Assembly: GCF_027924525.1 (NCBI RefSeq)
Contig: NZ_AP027040.1
Location: forward strand, 558,001-622,000
Reading direction: 5' to 3'
DNA from: Aurantimicrobium sp. INA4
Lineage (GTDB): Bacteria; Actinomycetota; Actinomycetes; Actinomycetales; Microbacteriaceae
DNA length: 64,000 bases
Shown: positions 46,784 through 56,343 of the stretch, piece after piece
Layout: each line of letters starts with the position of its first letter
How positions within the stretch are numbered: the first letter of the stretch is position 1
Position numbers and translations under genes: made by a program
Notes under the pieces: model-generated
The model's database searches: none
What the model saw: only the letters and a program-made list of their open reading frames with translations
Told to the model about the DNA's origin: nothing

Positions 46784-47392
46784 ATGACACAGGCACCACG
46801 CATTGCGAGCATTTCTCGCACCACGAGCGAGTCAAGCATTGAACTCACCATCAATCTTGATGGAACTGGTGTGAGCAACATCGAGACCACTGTTCCATTC
46901 TTCGATCACATGCTCACCGCGTTTGCTAAGCACTCTCTCTCGGATCTCACCGTCAAGGCTTCGGGAGACACTCACATTGATGTTCACCACACCGTTGAAG
47001 ACATCGGTATTTCTCTGGGTCTGGCGATTCGTGAAGCGCTGGGGGATAAAGCCGGTATTTCTCGCTTTGGTGACGCACTCGTTTCTCTGGATGAAGCCCT
47101 CGTTCAGGCGGTTGTGGACATCTCTGGACGCCCATTCCTGGTGCACTCTGGTGAGCCTGCAGGTTTTGAATTCCACCTCATTGGTGGTCACTTCACCGGA
47201 TCCATGGTTCGTCACGTCTTTGAAGCAATAACTTTCAACGCTGGACTAACCACCCACATCACCGTATTGAACGGTCGTGACCCTCACCACATTGCTGAGG
47301 CAGAGTTTAAGGCGTTTGCTCGAGCATTCCGCCAGGCCAAAGCGCTTGACCCACTCGTGCAGGGAATACCCAGCACGAAGGGTGCTCTGTGA
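46784..47392 (+). CDS. hisB: imidazoleglycerol-phosphate dehydratase HisB
   Basis: A 202-residue monofunctional dehydratase with the Mn-binding motifs [22 protein letters not shown] and the later [14 protein letters not shown]. The phosphatase domain of enterobacterial HisB is absent, as usual here. The stop overlaps the hisH GTG by four bases. Confidence 0.96.
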   Translation: MTQAPRIASISRTTSESSIELTINLDGTGVSNIETTVPFFDHMLTAFAKHSLSDLTVKASGDTHIDVHHTVEDIGISLGLAIREALGDKAGISRFGDALVSLDEALVQAVVDISGRPFLVHSGEPAGFEFHLIGGHFTGSMVRHVFEAITFNAGLTTHITVLNGRDPHHIAEAEFKAFARAFRQAKALDPLVQGIPSTKGAL

Positions 47393-48021
47393 CCCCAAAA
47401 TCCGTCGTTGTTTTCGACTACGGCACGGGTAACATTCACTCCGCAATCAAAGCGGTAGAGCTTGCAGGCGCAAAGGTCGAACTCACGCGGGACAAAACAA
47501 AGTGCGCTGAAGCTGATGGCCTGCTTGTTCCTGGTGTGGGCGCCTTTGCGGCAGTGATGGAAGCACTCAACGCAGTTGACGGCGGTGAAATCATTGAACG
47601 TCGTCTTGCCGGTGGCCGTCCAGTGATGGGGATCTGTGTAGGCATGCAGATTATGTTTGCCAATGGTCTTGAAGGTGGCGTAGATACGCCTGGCCTCGGT
47701 GAATGGGATGAGACAGTCCACAAGCTTGATGCGCCGATTCTTCCCCACATGGGGTGGAACACGGTTGAGGTGGGCGAAAACTCGAAACTCTTTAAGGGCA
47801 TTGAGAACGAGCGCTTCTACTTTGTGCACTCCTACGGTGTCACGGAATGGAACCTGGACGTCATTCCGCCTTTCCCAAAACCATCGGTCACCTGGGCTGA
47901 GCATGGCCAACGCTTTATTGCTGCGGTTGAAAATGGTCCACTCGTTGCAACCCAATTCCATCCAGAAAAGTCCGGCGAAGCAGGTATTCAGCTCTTGCGC
48001 AACTGGCTCGAAACTCTCTAA
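47389..48021 (+). CDS. hisH: imidazole glycerol phosphate synthase subunit HisH
   Basis: A 210-residue class I glutamine amidotransferase. [13 protein letters not shown] at the N-terminus, nucleophilic Cys in [10 protein letters not shown], and C-terminal His/Glu in TQFHPEKSG. It supplies ammonia to HisF, which is not in this window. GTG start within the hisB end. Confidence 0.96.
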   Translation: MTPKSVVVFDYGTGNIHSAIKAVELAGAKVELTRDKTKCAEADGLLVPGVGAFAAVMEALNAVDGGEIIERRLAGGRPVMGICVGMQIMFANGLEGGVDTPGLGEWDETVHKLDAPILPHMGWNTVEVGENSKLFKGIENERFYFVHSYGVTEWNLDVIPPFPKPSVTWAEHGQRFIAAVENGPLVATQFHPEKSGEAGIQLLRNWLETL

Positions 48022-48042
48022 CACTGACATAAGGAACATCTC

Positions 48043-48777
48043 ATGACCGCGCCAATTCTTGAACTTCTGCCTGCTGTTGATGTTGCCGAAGGCAAAGCTG
48101 TCAGACTCACTCAGGGTGCACTGGGAACCGAAACTGACTTTGGTGACCCCGTTGATGCTGCCTCCGATTGGGCTCAGCAGGGAGCTGAATGGATTCACCT
48201 CGTTGATCTCGACGCAGCGTTTGGACGCGGTGAAAACCGTGCCTTGCTCCGTCGCGTGATCGTCGAAGTCCCCGGAGTGAAGATTGAACTCTCTGGTGGC
48301 ATTCGCGATGATGCATCTTTGGAATCTGCTCTTGAAAGTGGAGCGACCCGTGTCAACCTCGGAACTGCAGCACTGGAAAACCCAGATTGGGCCGCTTCAG
48401 CAATTGCGCGCTATGGTGACCAGATCGCAGTGGGTTTGGATGTTCGCGGTGAGACGCTAGCAGCCCGTGGCTGGACTCAAGAAGGTGGAAACCTCTGGGA
48501 TGTTCTTGCCCGCTTAGAAGACGCCGGATGTGCTCGCTACGTTGTTACCGATGTCACACGCGATGGCATGCTCAACGGCCCCAACCTCGAGTTGCTCACT
48601 GCCATCACGCAGAAAACGGGTAAGCCCGTTGTGGCCTCTGGTGGAATTGCCAGCCTTGATGATCTTGTTGCTCTGCGTTCACTGGTTCCACTGGGCGTTG
48701 AAGGTGCGATTGTAGGTAAAGCGCTTTATGCTCACAAGTTCACTCTCAAACAGGCCATTTCGGTCGCGTACAATTAG
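48043..48777 (+). CDS. priA: ProFAR isomerase HisA, PriA type (possible HisA/TrpF dual activity)
   Basis: A 244-residue (beta-alpha)8 isomerase. [17 protein letters not shown] has the base Asp, VVTDVTRDG the acid Asp170. Arg142 and Trp144 in RGWTQEGG match residues that mark PriA, the actinobacterial enzyme that also performs the TrpF reaction of tryptophan synthesis. Dual activity is inferred; a trpF gene elsewhere would argue against it. AGGAAC precedes the ATG. Confidence 0.9.
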   Translation: MTAPILELLPAVDVAEGKAVRLTQGALGTETDFGDPVDAASDWAQQGAEWIHLVDLDAAFGRGENRALLRRVIVEVPGVKIELSGGIRDDASLESALESGATRVNLGTAALENPDWAASAIARYGDQIAVGLDVRGETLAARGWTQEGGNLWDVLARLEDAGCARYVVTDVTRDGMLNGPNLELLTAITQKTGKPVVASGGIASLDDLVALRSLVPLGVEGAIVGKALYAHKFTLKQAISVAYN

Positions 48778-48785
48778 GACACTCC

Positions 48786-49598
48786 ATGGCACACTCACAC
48801 GACGGTCACATGTTTGGATCCTCTGACCACGCGGATTCTGCGGGACAGCCATGGGAAGGGCGCGAGTTCGAAGAGAATCCCTTCGCCGCAGATGATGGAA
48901 CAACCCCAGAGCATCTCAAACTTGCTCTGGATGCTTTCCACTCGTTGCCTTTAGATTCAGACGAACGAGCAGGGCGTCATATGAACGTTGTGGATGCTCT
49001 TCGCATCTCTCGTTTCCTTGTTCCACTTCTTGCTGAAGCAGGAGACGTGGGCGTCAACGCTGCGGGCCTTGTTGTTGATAAAACTCAAGAGTTAGCCATC
49101 GTGACAGTTGCGGGACCCAGCGGACAAAAAGTGTTGCCAGTCTTTACCTCTGTTGTAGCAATGCAAACCTGGAATAAGGCTGCTCGCCCAGTACCTGTTG
49201 AAGCCAGGCGTGCTGCTCTAGCTGCAGTTTCGGATGGAGCTCAATGGATGGTTGTCGATCCACAGAGTTCAACGGAAATCGTTCTGCGCCGTCCGGTCGT
49301 TGAAGCCATTGCGCAGGGTAATCCCTGGATTCCTAACCACATAGATCCCATGCTTCAAAGTGTTTTCGACAAGTCCATATCTGACGAGCCCTTTGTGAAG
49401 GCAATTCGATTAGCATCAGGTGATCCCGATGCTCGAGGCCGAGATGAAGAACTCGTGGTTCAGATTGTTCTGCCCCCGAGTCTGGAACAAAACGAGGTGG
49501 AGCGAGTAATTCGCTCGTTGTCTAACAAGTGGGCGCAAGAGGAAATATTCTCAGAGCGTGTTGACTCAATGAGATTGCAACTCATTCCTGCTGTCTAA
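48786..49598 (+). CDS. SseB-family protein
   Basis: A 270-residue protein with an acidic His-rich N-terminus (HSHDGHMFGSSDH), then an SseB-type domain (ALRISRFLVPLLAE, LPVFTSVVAMQTWN, WMVVDPQ). Function is unknown. It follows hisA after eight bases, a common actinobacterial position. A strong terminator follows. Confidence 0.85.
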   Translation: MAHSHDGHMFGSSDHADSAGQPWEGREFEENPFAADDGTTPEHLKLALDAFHSLPLDSDERAGRHMNVVDALRISRFLVPLLAEAGDVGVNAAGLVVDKTQELAIVTVAGPSGQKVLPVFTSVVAMQTWNKAARPVPVEARRAALAAVSDGAQWMVVDPQSSTEIVLRRPVVEAIAQGNPWIPNHIDPMLQSVFDKSISDEPFVKAIRLASGDPDARGRDEELVVQIVLPPSLEQNEVERVIRSLSNKWAQEEIFSERVDSMRLQLIPAV

Positions 49599-49609
49599 TT
49601 CCAATTCTG

Positions 49610-49638
49610 GAAACCCAGCCCTATACGGGCTGGGTTTC
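49610..49638. terminator. bidirectional terminator between sseB and yhgE
   Basis: A perfect 12-bp stem GAAACCCAGCCC / GGGCTGGGTTTC with TATAC loop. The last codons and stop of the minus-strand yhgE gene lie within the stem. Confidence 0.85.
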
Positions 49639-51405
49639 TCTAGTGAGTGTGGTGATGGAAACGTGGCGCTTCCGCGAGATAGAAACAGCCGTTACCGCAA
49701 TTGCTCCGAGTGTCCACAACACCATTGCAGTGATGGCACCTGCGAATCCAGACACCTGCCCATCACTGATGATGGCCTGCAACGCAGTTACCGCTCCTGT
49801 AGCTGGTGTATAGCCCAGGATGCTATCGAGTATCTGTGGCACCGTTGAGATTACGCCGGTGACGAGGATAAGAATTCCAACCGCAAGTGAGACCAGGCGG
49901 CCAAAACCGCCCAATACGGCAACTAGAGCTTGGTTGGTTGCTGTGAATGCCAGGCTGATGAGCGCTGATACCAGTGTGATCGAGACCCATTCCGCAACGT
50001 CGTAGCCTTGCGCGAAAGCAATCACGGTTGCTACCGCAACCGCTTGCGAAATCGCTGCCACGGCAGGGATTCCGTAGGCACGGGTTGCCAGTGAGAGTGA
50101 GGATCGGGTTGATTCAAGAACACGCAGCGGAATAGCCCTAAGCACAATGAAGATGGCAAGTGCGCCCAGCCACAGTGATAACACCACATACAGGGGAGTG
50201 CTGTTAGCGCCGAAGGTGAGCCCGCCACCGTTCTTGATTTCTACCGGGGCAGTAACAAGATCAGCCAGAGTGCTGACTTGATCCTCGGTGTAGGTGGGGA
50301 TATTGGCTACAGCTTCGTCGAGCCCGTCTCCAAGCTTCTGAGAACCATCGCCCAGCGCACTCGCACCAGAAGCGATGCCGCTCACTCCGGTAGCGATACC
50401 TGAGCTACCTGCAGCAAGGTCGCGAATTCCTGTTGAAAGCGCAGGCATACCACCAGCTAGTGCCGAGGTTCCCGTTGCGAGGCCCGAAGTTCCTTGAGCA
50501 ACGCCCGCAGCTAGAGGAACTAGCTGTTGTGACAGAGTTCCACTAATCGTGTCTAGTCCGCCACAATATTGCTGATTGTTACTGGTAACAGCAAGACAGG
50601 TGTTCCCTGAAAGTGTAGCCAGACCCCCGGCGGTTTGACCTAGTGCTCCAGACAACTGCTGCGCATAGCCATCTGTTGTTGCTGCTCCGTTGGCAAGCTG
50701 TTGCGTTTGTGAAGGAAGCTGAGAGGTCTGAGCGTTCAGTGCCCACATTCCTGATGAGAAAGTGGAGGCTCCGGTTGCTAACTGATTTGCACCATCTGCG
50801 AGGGCATAAATTCCCTTGGTCAGTTCATCTGAACCATTTGCTGCTTCAGATAAGCCAGTGCTCAAGTCACTAAAACCAAGTAATACACGCTCCAAATAGA
50901 GTGAGGTGAGTTGCTGGTTCATGAGGTTCACAGCCGTTGAGGTAATTGCTGTAGTGATTGCGTCATCTACGAGTCGGCTCTTGTTGCTGGTTGTCACCTC
51001 AATCAGTGCCTGAGAGGCATCTGTAGCATTGCCCATCGCCGAGGTGGCAACCTTGGAGAAGTTCTCGGGGATGGTTACCGCAGCAACATAGGTTCCGTTC
51101 TCAAGGCCTTTCTTAGCGCCTGATTCATTGGTGATGACCCAGTCATAGTTGGTGTCGGAGCCATCTCCTTCAACCAAGCCCGCAGTCAAGAGGCGTCCCA
51201 ATGGTGTGATCTGGCCGTTGACGGTGACGGGCTCATCGTTGTTGACGATGGCTGCTTTGACGCGGTCGAGTCGTTCTGTGGGGTTCCACAGTCCCCACAT
51301 CAACCCACCTACAACAATCAAGGGAACAAAGATCAACCCGATGACGACGAGAAGTTTGGGCTTGCTTTCGGTTTGACCGCTGAGTCTGGTGAATAACGAA
51401 GCCAT
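49621..51405 (-). CDS. YhgE/Pip-domain ABC-2-type membrane protein
   Basis: A 594-residue protein: first membrane helix (LLVVIGLIFVPLIVVGGLMWGLW), a large external region including an Ala/Gly/Ser-rich repeat zone (about 195-380, recurring GxxxLxxG units), and five or so C-terminal helices (LWLGALAIFIVLRAIPL onward). YhgE/Pip proteins have the ABC-2 exporter fold and are linked to phage receptors and type VII secretion neighbours. It starts two bases after the MMPL gene, so both are one operon under the divergent TetR protein. Confidence 0.9.
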   Translation of the reverse strand: MASLFTRLSGQTESKPKLLVVIGLIFVPLIVVGGLMWGLWNPTERLDRVKAAIVNNDEPVTVNGQITPLGRLLTAGLVEGDGSDTNYDWVITNESGAKKGLENGTYVAAVTIPENFSKVATSAMGNATDASQALIEVTTSNKSRLVDDAITTAITSTAVNLMNQQLTSLYLERVLLGFSDLSTGLSEAANGSDELTKGIYALADGANQLATGASTFSSGMWALNAQTSQLPSQTQQLANGAATTDGYAQQLSGALGQTAGGLATLSGNTCLAVTSNNQQYCGGLDTISGTLSQQLVPLAAGVAQGTSGLATGTSALAGGMPALSTGIRDLAAGSSGIATGVSGIASGASALGDGSQKLGDGLDEAVANIPTYTEDQVSTLADLVTAPVEIKNGGGLTFGANSTPLYVVLSLWLGALAIFIVLRAIPLRVLESTRSSLSLATRAYGIPAVAAISQAVAVATVIAFAQGYDVAEWVSITLVSALISLAFTATNQALVAVLGGFGRLVSLAVGILILVTGVISTVPQILDSILGYTPATGAVTALQAIISDGQVSGFAGAITAMVLWTLGAIAVTAVSISRKRHVSITTLTRETQPV

Positions 51406-51407
51406 GA

Positions 51408-54164
51408 TTATGCCTGCACTTTCTTGCGTGAGGACGACGCATTGTCGAGATCAAGTACCCGAGCATCTACGCGAGCACTGAGGAAGCTACCCCAAGTTTC
51501 AACGGGCATGTCATCGGTGGTTCCAACCAAGAGTGTGAGGGGCTGGCCCGACTGTGATGCAGTTTCGCGAGCGGCAGCGAGAGCATCTGCCACCGCGTAA
51601 CGTTCGCTTTCAGAGGTGAGGAAGTCGATGTTGTCCAGGATGATGATCTGTGGTTTTTCCGAAGAGGCATCTTCGATGGCTTCAACGGTGTTGCGGTTGG
51701 CGTGAGTGGATACATCAATCAGTGCCACGCGCGAACGCACTGCTCCAGAACGAACTGGCAGGACCATGTTGGCAACTTTGAGCTTTCCGGTTTCGATATC
51801 TAAACGACCACTGAGTGCCAATAGAAGTGCCGAGGTGGCAATCTTGTCACTTCCGGTCACAAACAAAGTTGTTCCTGCAGGAAGAGTAAATGTGAGATTA
51901 CGGAAGTAGGAGCGGGTACCTTCTGCATTGGTGAGGCTAATATCCTCTGCAGCAATCGCAAGGTTCTTTTCTTTTGGCCAGTCAGCTAGCTCGAGTTCAT
52001 GCTGCACGCCTTCACCCTCCACATCAAAGTGGGGAAGTATTCGATCAAGCCACTTGGGCATGTACCAGGCTTTATCACCGAGTAATTGCAACACTGCAGG
52101 GACAAATGTCATGCGCACAATAAATGCGTCGACGAAAATTCCGACTGCCAGCGCAAGCGAGATACTCTTCATGTTCACGTCGCCCTCAGGCACAAAGGCA
52201 GCAAAAACTGCAAACATAATGACGGCAGCTGCAGTGACAACCTTCGCTGACCCGACAAATCCAGTCACAATCGACTTTCGAGCTTTACCAGAGTGGACAT
52301 AGTCCTCGCGCATGCGAGCGACCAAGAACACTTCGTAGTCCATGGCTAAGCCGAACAAAATACCCATCACAATAATTGGCATGAAGCTCAGAACTGGACC
52401 AGGCCGGTCAACGTGAATCAGTTCAGATCCGAATCCTTCCTGCATAACAAGAGTGACGACGCCAAAAGCCGCAGCAACACTGAACAAATAACCAACCGCA
52501 GCTTTGATGGGTACCCAGATGGAGCGGAACACCATGGTGAGCAAAATCAGCGACAGGCCTACCACCACGATTCCGAAAGGCAACAGGGCATTACCGAGAC
52601 GTTCAGACACGTCAATACCACTGGCGGTAAAGCCTGTCACAGCCAGGTCAACACCATATTTGTCCTGGAAGTAGTCCTGCTTGTCTCGAATGGCCTGAAC
52701 GAGCGCTTTCGTCTCTTCAGAGGCAGGGGCGCCCTCGGGGATGACTTGAATGATGCCGGTGTCGGCGGTCATGTTGGGGGTTGCCAGAGGAACAGCAGCA
52801 ACACCAGGAATCTTTTCCAGTTCTGTCTTGAGATCATCCATTAATCCCAGTGGGTCAGTGCTGGTAACGATGGTTCCGGTGACGAGTAGGGGTCCGTTGT
52901 ATCCTTCCCCAAAGTTTTCGGCAACAAGGTCGTAGGTAATACGAGAGCGGTCAGTGGGGGCATTTGATCCCGCATCTGGCAAAGCTAGGCGAAGATTCAG
53001 GGCAGGGAGTGCGACCACGGTAATCACGGCAACTACGGCCAGAATTGTCACAACAGGGAAACGTGTGACGGCAGTAACCCAGCCGAGGAAGAAGCGGTTG
53101 GGCTTGTGGGCCTGTGATTCAGCTTTTTGGGTTTTCTTTGGCTTGGGACGTAAGCGCTCGCCAGCGAAGCCCAACAGTGCAGGAATGAGTGTGATGGAAA
53201 TCACAACGGCCACACCGACCCCGACGGCTGCGGCCACACCCATCGTGGTGAGGAATGGAATGCCTGCAATGCCCAGACCGACAAGGGCAATCATCACAGT
53301 CAAACCGGCAAAGATGACGGCCGAGCCAGCCGTTCCAGTGGCCCGCGCCGCGGCTTGCTCGGGAGTATCACCCTTACGCAGTTCGTCTTGATGGCGAGAA
53401 ATAATGAACAAGGCGTAGTCGATACCTACAGCCAGTCCCAACATGAGAGCAAGCATGGGGGTTGTCGAGGTGACCTTAGCGAAGGCAGTTGCTAAGAAGA
53501 TCAAGGCAATAGAAATGCCCACACCCAACAGTGCAGTGATGAGGGGCATTCCAGCGGCTAAGAATGAACCAAAAGTGAAGACTAAGACAACCAGGGCGAC
53601 GCCCACACCAATAAGTTCGGTGGCAGTCACGGTGGGCATGCTTTGGCTATATATCTGACCACCGAGAGAAACGGTGCTTCCCTCGGGCAGATCGGCTTGG
53701 AGTTGCTCAGTAGCTTTCTCAAGTTCTGCTAGGGAGGAAGCCTTAATTTGCGCAGTTGGACCAGAGAACTGAATGCTGATCAAACCTGCTTTGTCGTTCT
53801 TGCTTATTGCACCGTTAATGCGTTCATTGAATGGCGAAGTGGCGTTATCGATCTGGGGAAGTTTTGCCATGTTGTCTGCAGCAGCATTGAGAGCATCTTC
53901 ATAGGTTGGGTCAGTGATGAACTGCCCGTCAGCTGCCACAACAATAATTTGTGCTGAGGCACCGCTGACTTGGGGGAATGTGGTGCTCAAGGAATCCAAA
54001 GCAGCCTGTGACTCTGTTCCGGGGATGCTGATGCTGTTATCGAGGCCTTTGTTGAAGACCGCAGCGGCACCACCAATAGCGACAAGGATGACCAGCCAGG
54101 AAACGAGAACGAGCCGGCGAGAACGGTAAGCCCAACGTCCCAACGAATACAGCAAAGATGACAT
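51408..54164 (-). CDS. MMPL/RND-family exporter with C-terminal ABC-ATPase-like domain
   Basis: A 918-residue protein. Residues 1-720: MMPL architecture with a first helix (VLVSWLVILVAIGGAAAVF), two periplasmic loops and two bundles of five to six helices (AVGIDYALFIISRHQDEL and LAMDYEVFLVARMREDY are the paired TM4 motifs). Residues about 735-918: a soluble domain resembling an ABC nucleotide-binding domain, with AIAAEDISLTNAEG, a P-loop place reading VTGSDKIATSALLLALSG (769-786; GxxGxGKS lost) and a Walker B place PQIIILDNID (838-847; catalytic Glu replaced). No LSGGQ is seen. AAGGGCA precedes the ATG. Confidence 0.92.
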   Translation of the reverse strand: MSSLLYSLGRWAYRSRRLVLVSWLVILVAIGGAAAVFNKGLDNSISIPGTESQAALDSLSTTFPQVSGASAQIIVVAADGQFITDPTYEDALNAAADNMAKLPQIDNATSPFNERINGAISKNDKAGLISIQFSGPTAQIKASSLAELEKATEQLQADLPEGSTVSLGGQIYSQSMPTVTATELIGVGVALVVLVFTFGSFLAAGMPLITALLGVGISIALIFLATAFAKVTSTTPMLALMLGLAVGIDYALFIISRHQDELRKGDTPEQAAARATGTAGSAVIFAGLTVMIALVGLGIAGIPFLTTMGVAAAVGVGVAVVISITLIPALLGFAGERLRPKPKKTQKAESQAHKPNRFFLGWVTAVTRFPVVTILAVVAVITVVALPALNLRLALPDAGSNAPTDRSRITYDLVAENFGEGYNGPLLVTGTIVTSTDPLGLMDDLKTELEKIPGVAAVPLATPNMTADTGIIQVIPEGAPASEETKALVQAIRDKQDYFQDKYGVDLAVTGFTASGIDVSERLGNALLPFGIVVVGLSLILLTMVFRSIWVPIKAAVGYLFSVAAAFGVVTLVMQEGFGSELIHVDRPGPVLSFMPIIVMGILFGLAMDYEVFLVARMREDYVHSGKARKSIVTGFVGSAKVVTAAAVIMFAVFAAFVPEGDVNMKSISLALAVGIFVDAFIVRMTFVPAVLQLLGDKAWYMPKWLDRILPHFDVEGEGVQHELELADWPKEKNLAIAAEDISLTNAEGTRSYFRNLTFTLPAGTTLFVTGSDKIATSALLLALSGRLDIETGKLKVANMVLPVRSGAVRSRVALIDVSTHANRNTVEAIEDASSEKPQIIILDNIDFLTSESERYAVADALAAARETASQSGQPLTLLVGTTDDMPVETWGSFLSARVDARVLDLDNASSSRKKVQA

Positions 54165-54228
54165 GACTGCCCTTGTTGTCAGGCGACTGCCGGTGATGAG
54201 CCGGTGCCGCGCGGAAGAAATACACTTC

Positions 54229-54261
54229 GATACACCGGTGTATCCGATACATCAGTGTATC
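54229..54261. promoter_or_regulatory. tandem palindromic operator of the TetR regulator
   Basis: GATACACCGGTGTATC (54229-54244) is a perfect 16-bp palindrome; GATACATCAGTGTATC (54246-54261) is a near copy, with centres 17 bp apart. They lie between the divergent MMPL and tetR genes. TATCCT at 54258-54263, overlapping the second site, ends seven bases before the tetR ATG and is a likely leaderless -10. Confidence 0.85.
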
Positions 54262-54270
54262 CTTAATTTC

Positions 54271-54945
54271 ATGGGAAGCACAACCGAAGCAGAGAACAAA
54301 CCTGCAGAGTCCGCGCGACGTCAAAAAACGCGTGAACGCCTCATGGATGCTGCTTTTGAAGTCTTCTCAGAAGTGGGCATTCACGCCGCTACGGTCGAAA
54401 TGATTACCGAACGAGCAGATTTCACCCGCGGAGCTTTTTACTCCAATTTCGACACGAAGGAAGAATTGTTCCTCGCGCTCGCCGAACGCGGATACAACGA
54501 GCGGCTTGAACTGCTTCGAGCAAGCGTGGCAAACATCGACGTCATCATGCCTACCCTGCTTGAAGAAAATCCCGGAACGCTCTCGGCAACCGAGCTCGGT
54601 CCCATCGTGGCAAGCTTCCTGGAACAGCAGGGGGATAACCGGTTATGGTTCCTCTTCCAGTCCGAGTTGAGATTGCTCGCAATGCGAGATCCAGAGGTGG
54701 GGAAGCTTTTTCTCGAGCAAAAGCATGCTGCTGATCAAGAATTTGGAAACATCATCGCTGCAGCATTCACCGCGGTAGGTATCACGCCTGCCATTGCGTC
54801 TGAAGAACTTGCCATCGTGCTGATGAACACCTATGAGGCGTCATTGCAAGAGGCCATCATGGCAGGCGGAGACAAGGTTCAAGTACGTGCGCATGAGCTT
54901 TTCATGCAGCGCATGCTTGGCCTGATCAGCCAACTAGCTAGTTAG
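54271..54945 (+). CDS. TetR-family transcriptional repressor
   Basis: A 224-residue regulator. N-terminal HTH at about 15-65 (RERLMDAAFEVFSEVGIHAATVEMITERADFTRGAFYSNFDTKEELF), then a helical ligand domain. The ATG at 54271 is preferred to an in-frame codon at 54163 inside the MMPL start region. The tandem operator directly upstream implies autorepression and control of the MMPL-yhgE operon. The ligand is unknown. The stop overlaps the DUF1844 gene by four bases. Confidence 0.93.
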   Translation: MGSTTEAENKPAESARRQKTRERLMDAAFEVFSEVGIHAATVEMITERADFTRGAFYSNFDTKEELFLALAERGYNERLELLRASVANIDVIMPTLLEENPGTLSATELGPIVASFLEQQGDNRLWFLFQSELRLLAMRDPEVGKLFLEQKHAADQEFGNIIAAAFTAVGITPAIASEELAIVLMNTYEASLQEAIMAGGDKVQVRAHELFMQRMLGLISQLAS

Positions 54946-55298
54946 TTAACTGGCCCGGTCCACTTTTCCCCAGGGCCTTTGCCAATTTCATCAGGGATGG
55001 GAGAAGCCTCACGGAAGGCAAGCTGCAACGAACGCAGACCATCGCGAAGCGGACGAGCGTGAGAATCACTGATGTCAGGTGCCGCTGCGGTAACTAGACC
55101 GGCGAGAGCATTGATGAGTTTGCGAGCCTCATCTAAATCTTTGAGGGAATCTGCGTCAGGGCCTTCGGCAAGGCCACATTTGATGGCAGCTGCACTCATC
55201 AGGTTGACGGCAACCTCCACAATCACCTCGATTGCGGGGACTTCGGCAATATCAAGAACGGCCTTGTGAAGGGCGTCGTTCTGGTCGCTTTCGCTCAC
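54942..55298 (-). CDS. DUF1844-domain protein
   Basis: A 118-residue mostly helical protein with the DUF1844 pattern (EVIVEVAVNLMSAAAIKCGL, DLDEARKLINALAGLV, RPLRDGLRSLQLAFREAS). Function unknown. GTG start with AGAGGA upstream. It is divergent from infC, a conserved actinobacterial arrangement. Confidence 0.85.
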   Translation of the reverse strand: MSESDQNDALHKAVLDIAEVPAIEVIVEVAVNLMSAAAIKCGLAEGPDADSLKDLDEARKLINALAGLVTAAAPDISDSHARPLRDGLRSLQLAFREASPIPDEIGKGPGEKWTGPVN

Positions 55299-55313
55299 AA
55301 TGTATTCCTCTGC

Positions 55314-55558
55314 TAGGCTTGTGCAGGTTTCTTAGCTCACGCCAAGAAATTGAAAGAGGAGAAATCTCCCACCCGTATCCCGCAACATCAGGTTACTGGG
55401 TTCTTGCACTCCGCTTCGCTCAGCTCGCTGAGCAAGTAGGTTAGGGTGCCGCAAGGAACATTCCTTGCGTCGTGTATATGTGGATTAAAGTCTGCGTTGC
55501 GCGTAAGACTCCTCTTTCTCCCCGAATAAGGGTTTCGAGAAATAACAAGGAGCACCGC
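55314..55558 (+). promoter_or_regulatory. infC promoter and structured leader
   Basis: TGCTAGGCT (extended -10, hexamer 55314-55319) would start a leader of about 230 bases before infC. It contains a GCTCAG-CTCG-CTGAGC hairpin (55418-55433), a stronger CGCAAGGAA/TTCCTTGCG hairpin (55450-55469), and a pyrimidine-rich stretch CTCCTCTTTCTCCCC at about 55509 that could pair with the infC AAGGAG site. Leaders before infC-rpmI-rplT often mediate L20 autoregulation; this one is not matched to a known family. Confidence 0.5.
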
Positions 55559-56293
55559 ATTAGCGATCCACGTACAAACGACCGTATCCGCGTCCCAGAA
55601 GTTCGCCTCGTTGGTCCCAACGGCGAGCAGGTAGGTGTCGTGGCGATCGATGTTGCCCTTCGACTTGCACAGGAGGCTGACCTCGATCTCGTTGAGGTAG
55701 CTCCCGAAGCTAAGCCGCCAGTGGCCAAGATCATGGACTACGGAAAGTTCAAGTACGAAGCTGCGCAGAAGCTCAAAGAAGCTCGTCGTAACCAAGCCAA
55801 CACGGTCCTCAAAGAGGTCCGTTTCCGCCTAAAAATCGACGTTCATGACTATGAAACCAAGAAGAAGCGCGCAATTGGCTTCCTCAACGATGGTGACAAA
55901 GTCAAAGCAATGATTCTTTTCCGCGGTCGTGAGCAATCACGTCCAGAGCAGGGTGTTCGTTTGCTTCAGAAGTTCGCTGAAGAAGTTGCCGAATACGGAA
56001 CTGTAGAATCAAGCCCCACCATTGATGGCCGCAACATGGTCATGGTGATTGGCCCACTTCGAAGCAAATCAGAAGCCAAAGCAGAGCAGAACGCTAAGCG
56101 TGATGCAAACAAGCGTGCTGACAAGCGTTCAGAAGCAAAATCTGGAGAATCTGTTCTCGCTGTTGAAGAGGACAAGGCAAACGCCGTCAAAGTCGTTGAG
56201 GCTGAGGTTCTTGCCCCAGTCAAGAAGGCCCCCGCTGCGAAGGCAGCCCCCAAGAAGTCCACCAAGTCGGTCTCAGACGAGCTCGACGACTAA
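55559..56293 (+). CDS. infC: translation initiation factor IF-3
   Basis: A 244-residue factor that keeps subunits apart and checks start codons. The start is read as ATT at 55559: AAGGAG is six bases upstream and homology begins at once ([22 protein letters not shown]). IF3 genes classically use AUU for self-regulation. An in-frame ATG at 55472 would add 29 unrelated residues. N-domain to about 75, linker, C-domain to about 170, then a Lys/Ala-rich tail of about 65 residues. Confidence 0.93.
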   Translation: MSDPRTNDRIRVPEVRLVGPNGEQVGVVAIDVALRLAQEADLDLVEVAPEAKPPVAKIMDYGKFKYEAAQKLKEARRNQANTVLKEVRFRLKIDVHDYETKKKRAIGFLNDGDKVKAMILFRGREQSRPEQGVRLLQKFAEEVAEYGTVESSPTIDGRNMVMVIGPLRSKSEAKAEQNAKRDANKRADKRSEAKSGESVLAVEEDKANAVKVVEAEVLAPVKKAPAAKAAPKKSTKSVSDELDD

Positions 56294-56343
56294 TAGACCC
56301 GCTTTCCCACAACTGGGATAAGTGAAACCCCCAAGGAGATCCA

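Noticed and set aside
47284-48198. 304-codon minus-strand frame over hisB/hisH/hisA
   Set aside because: Antisense to three firmly identified his genes; no homology or ribosome site.
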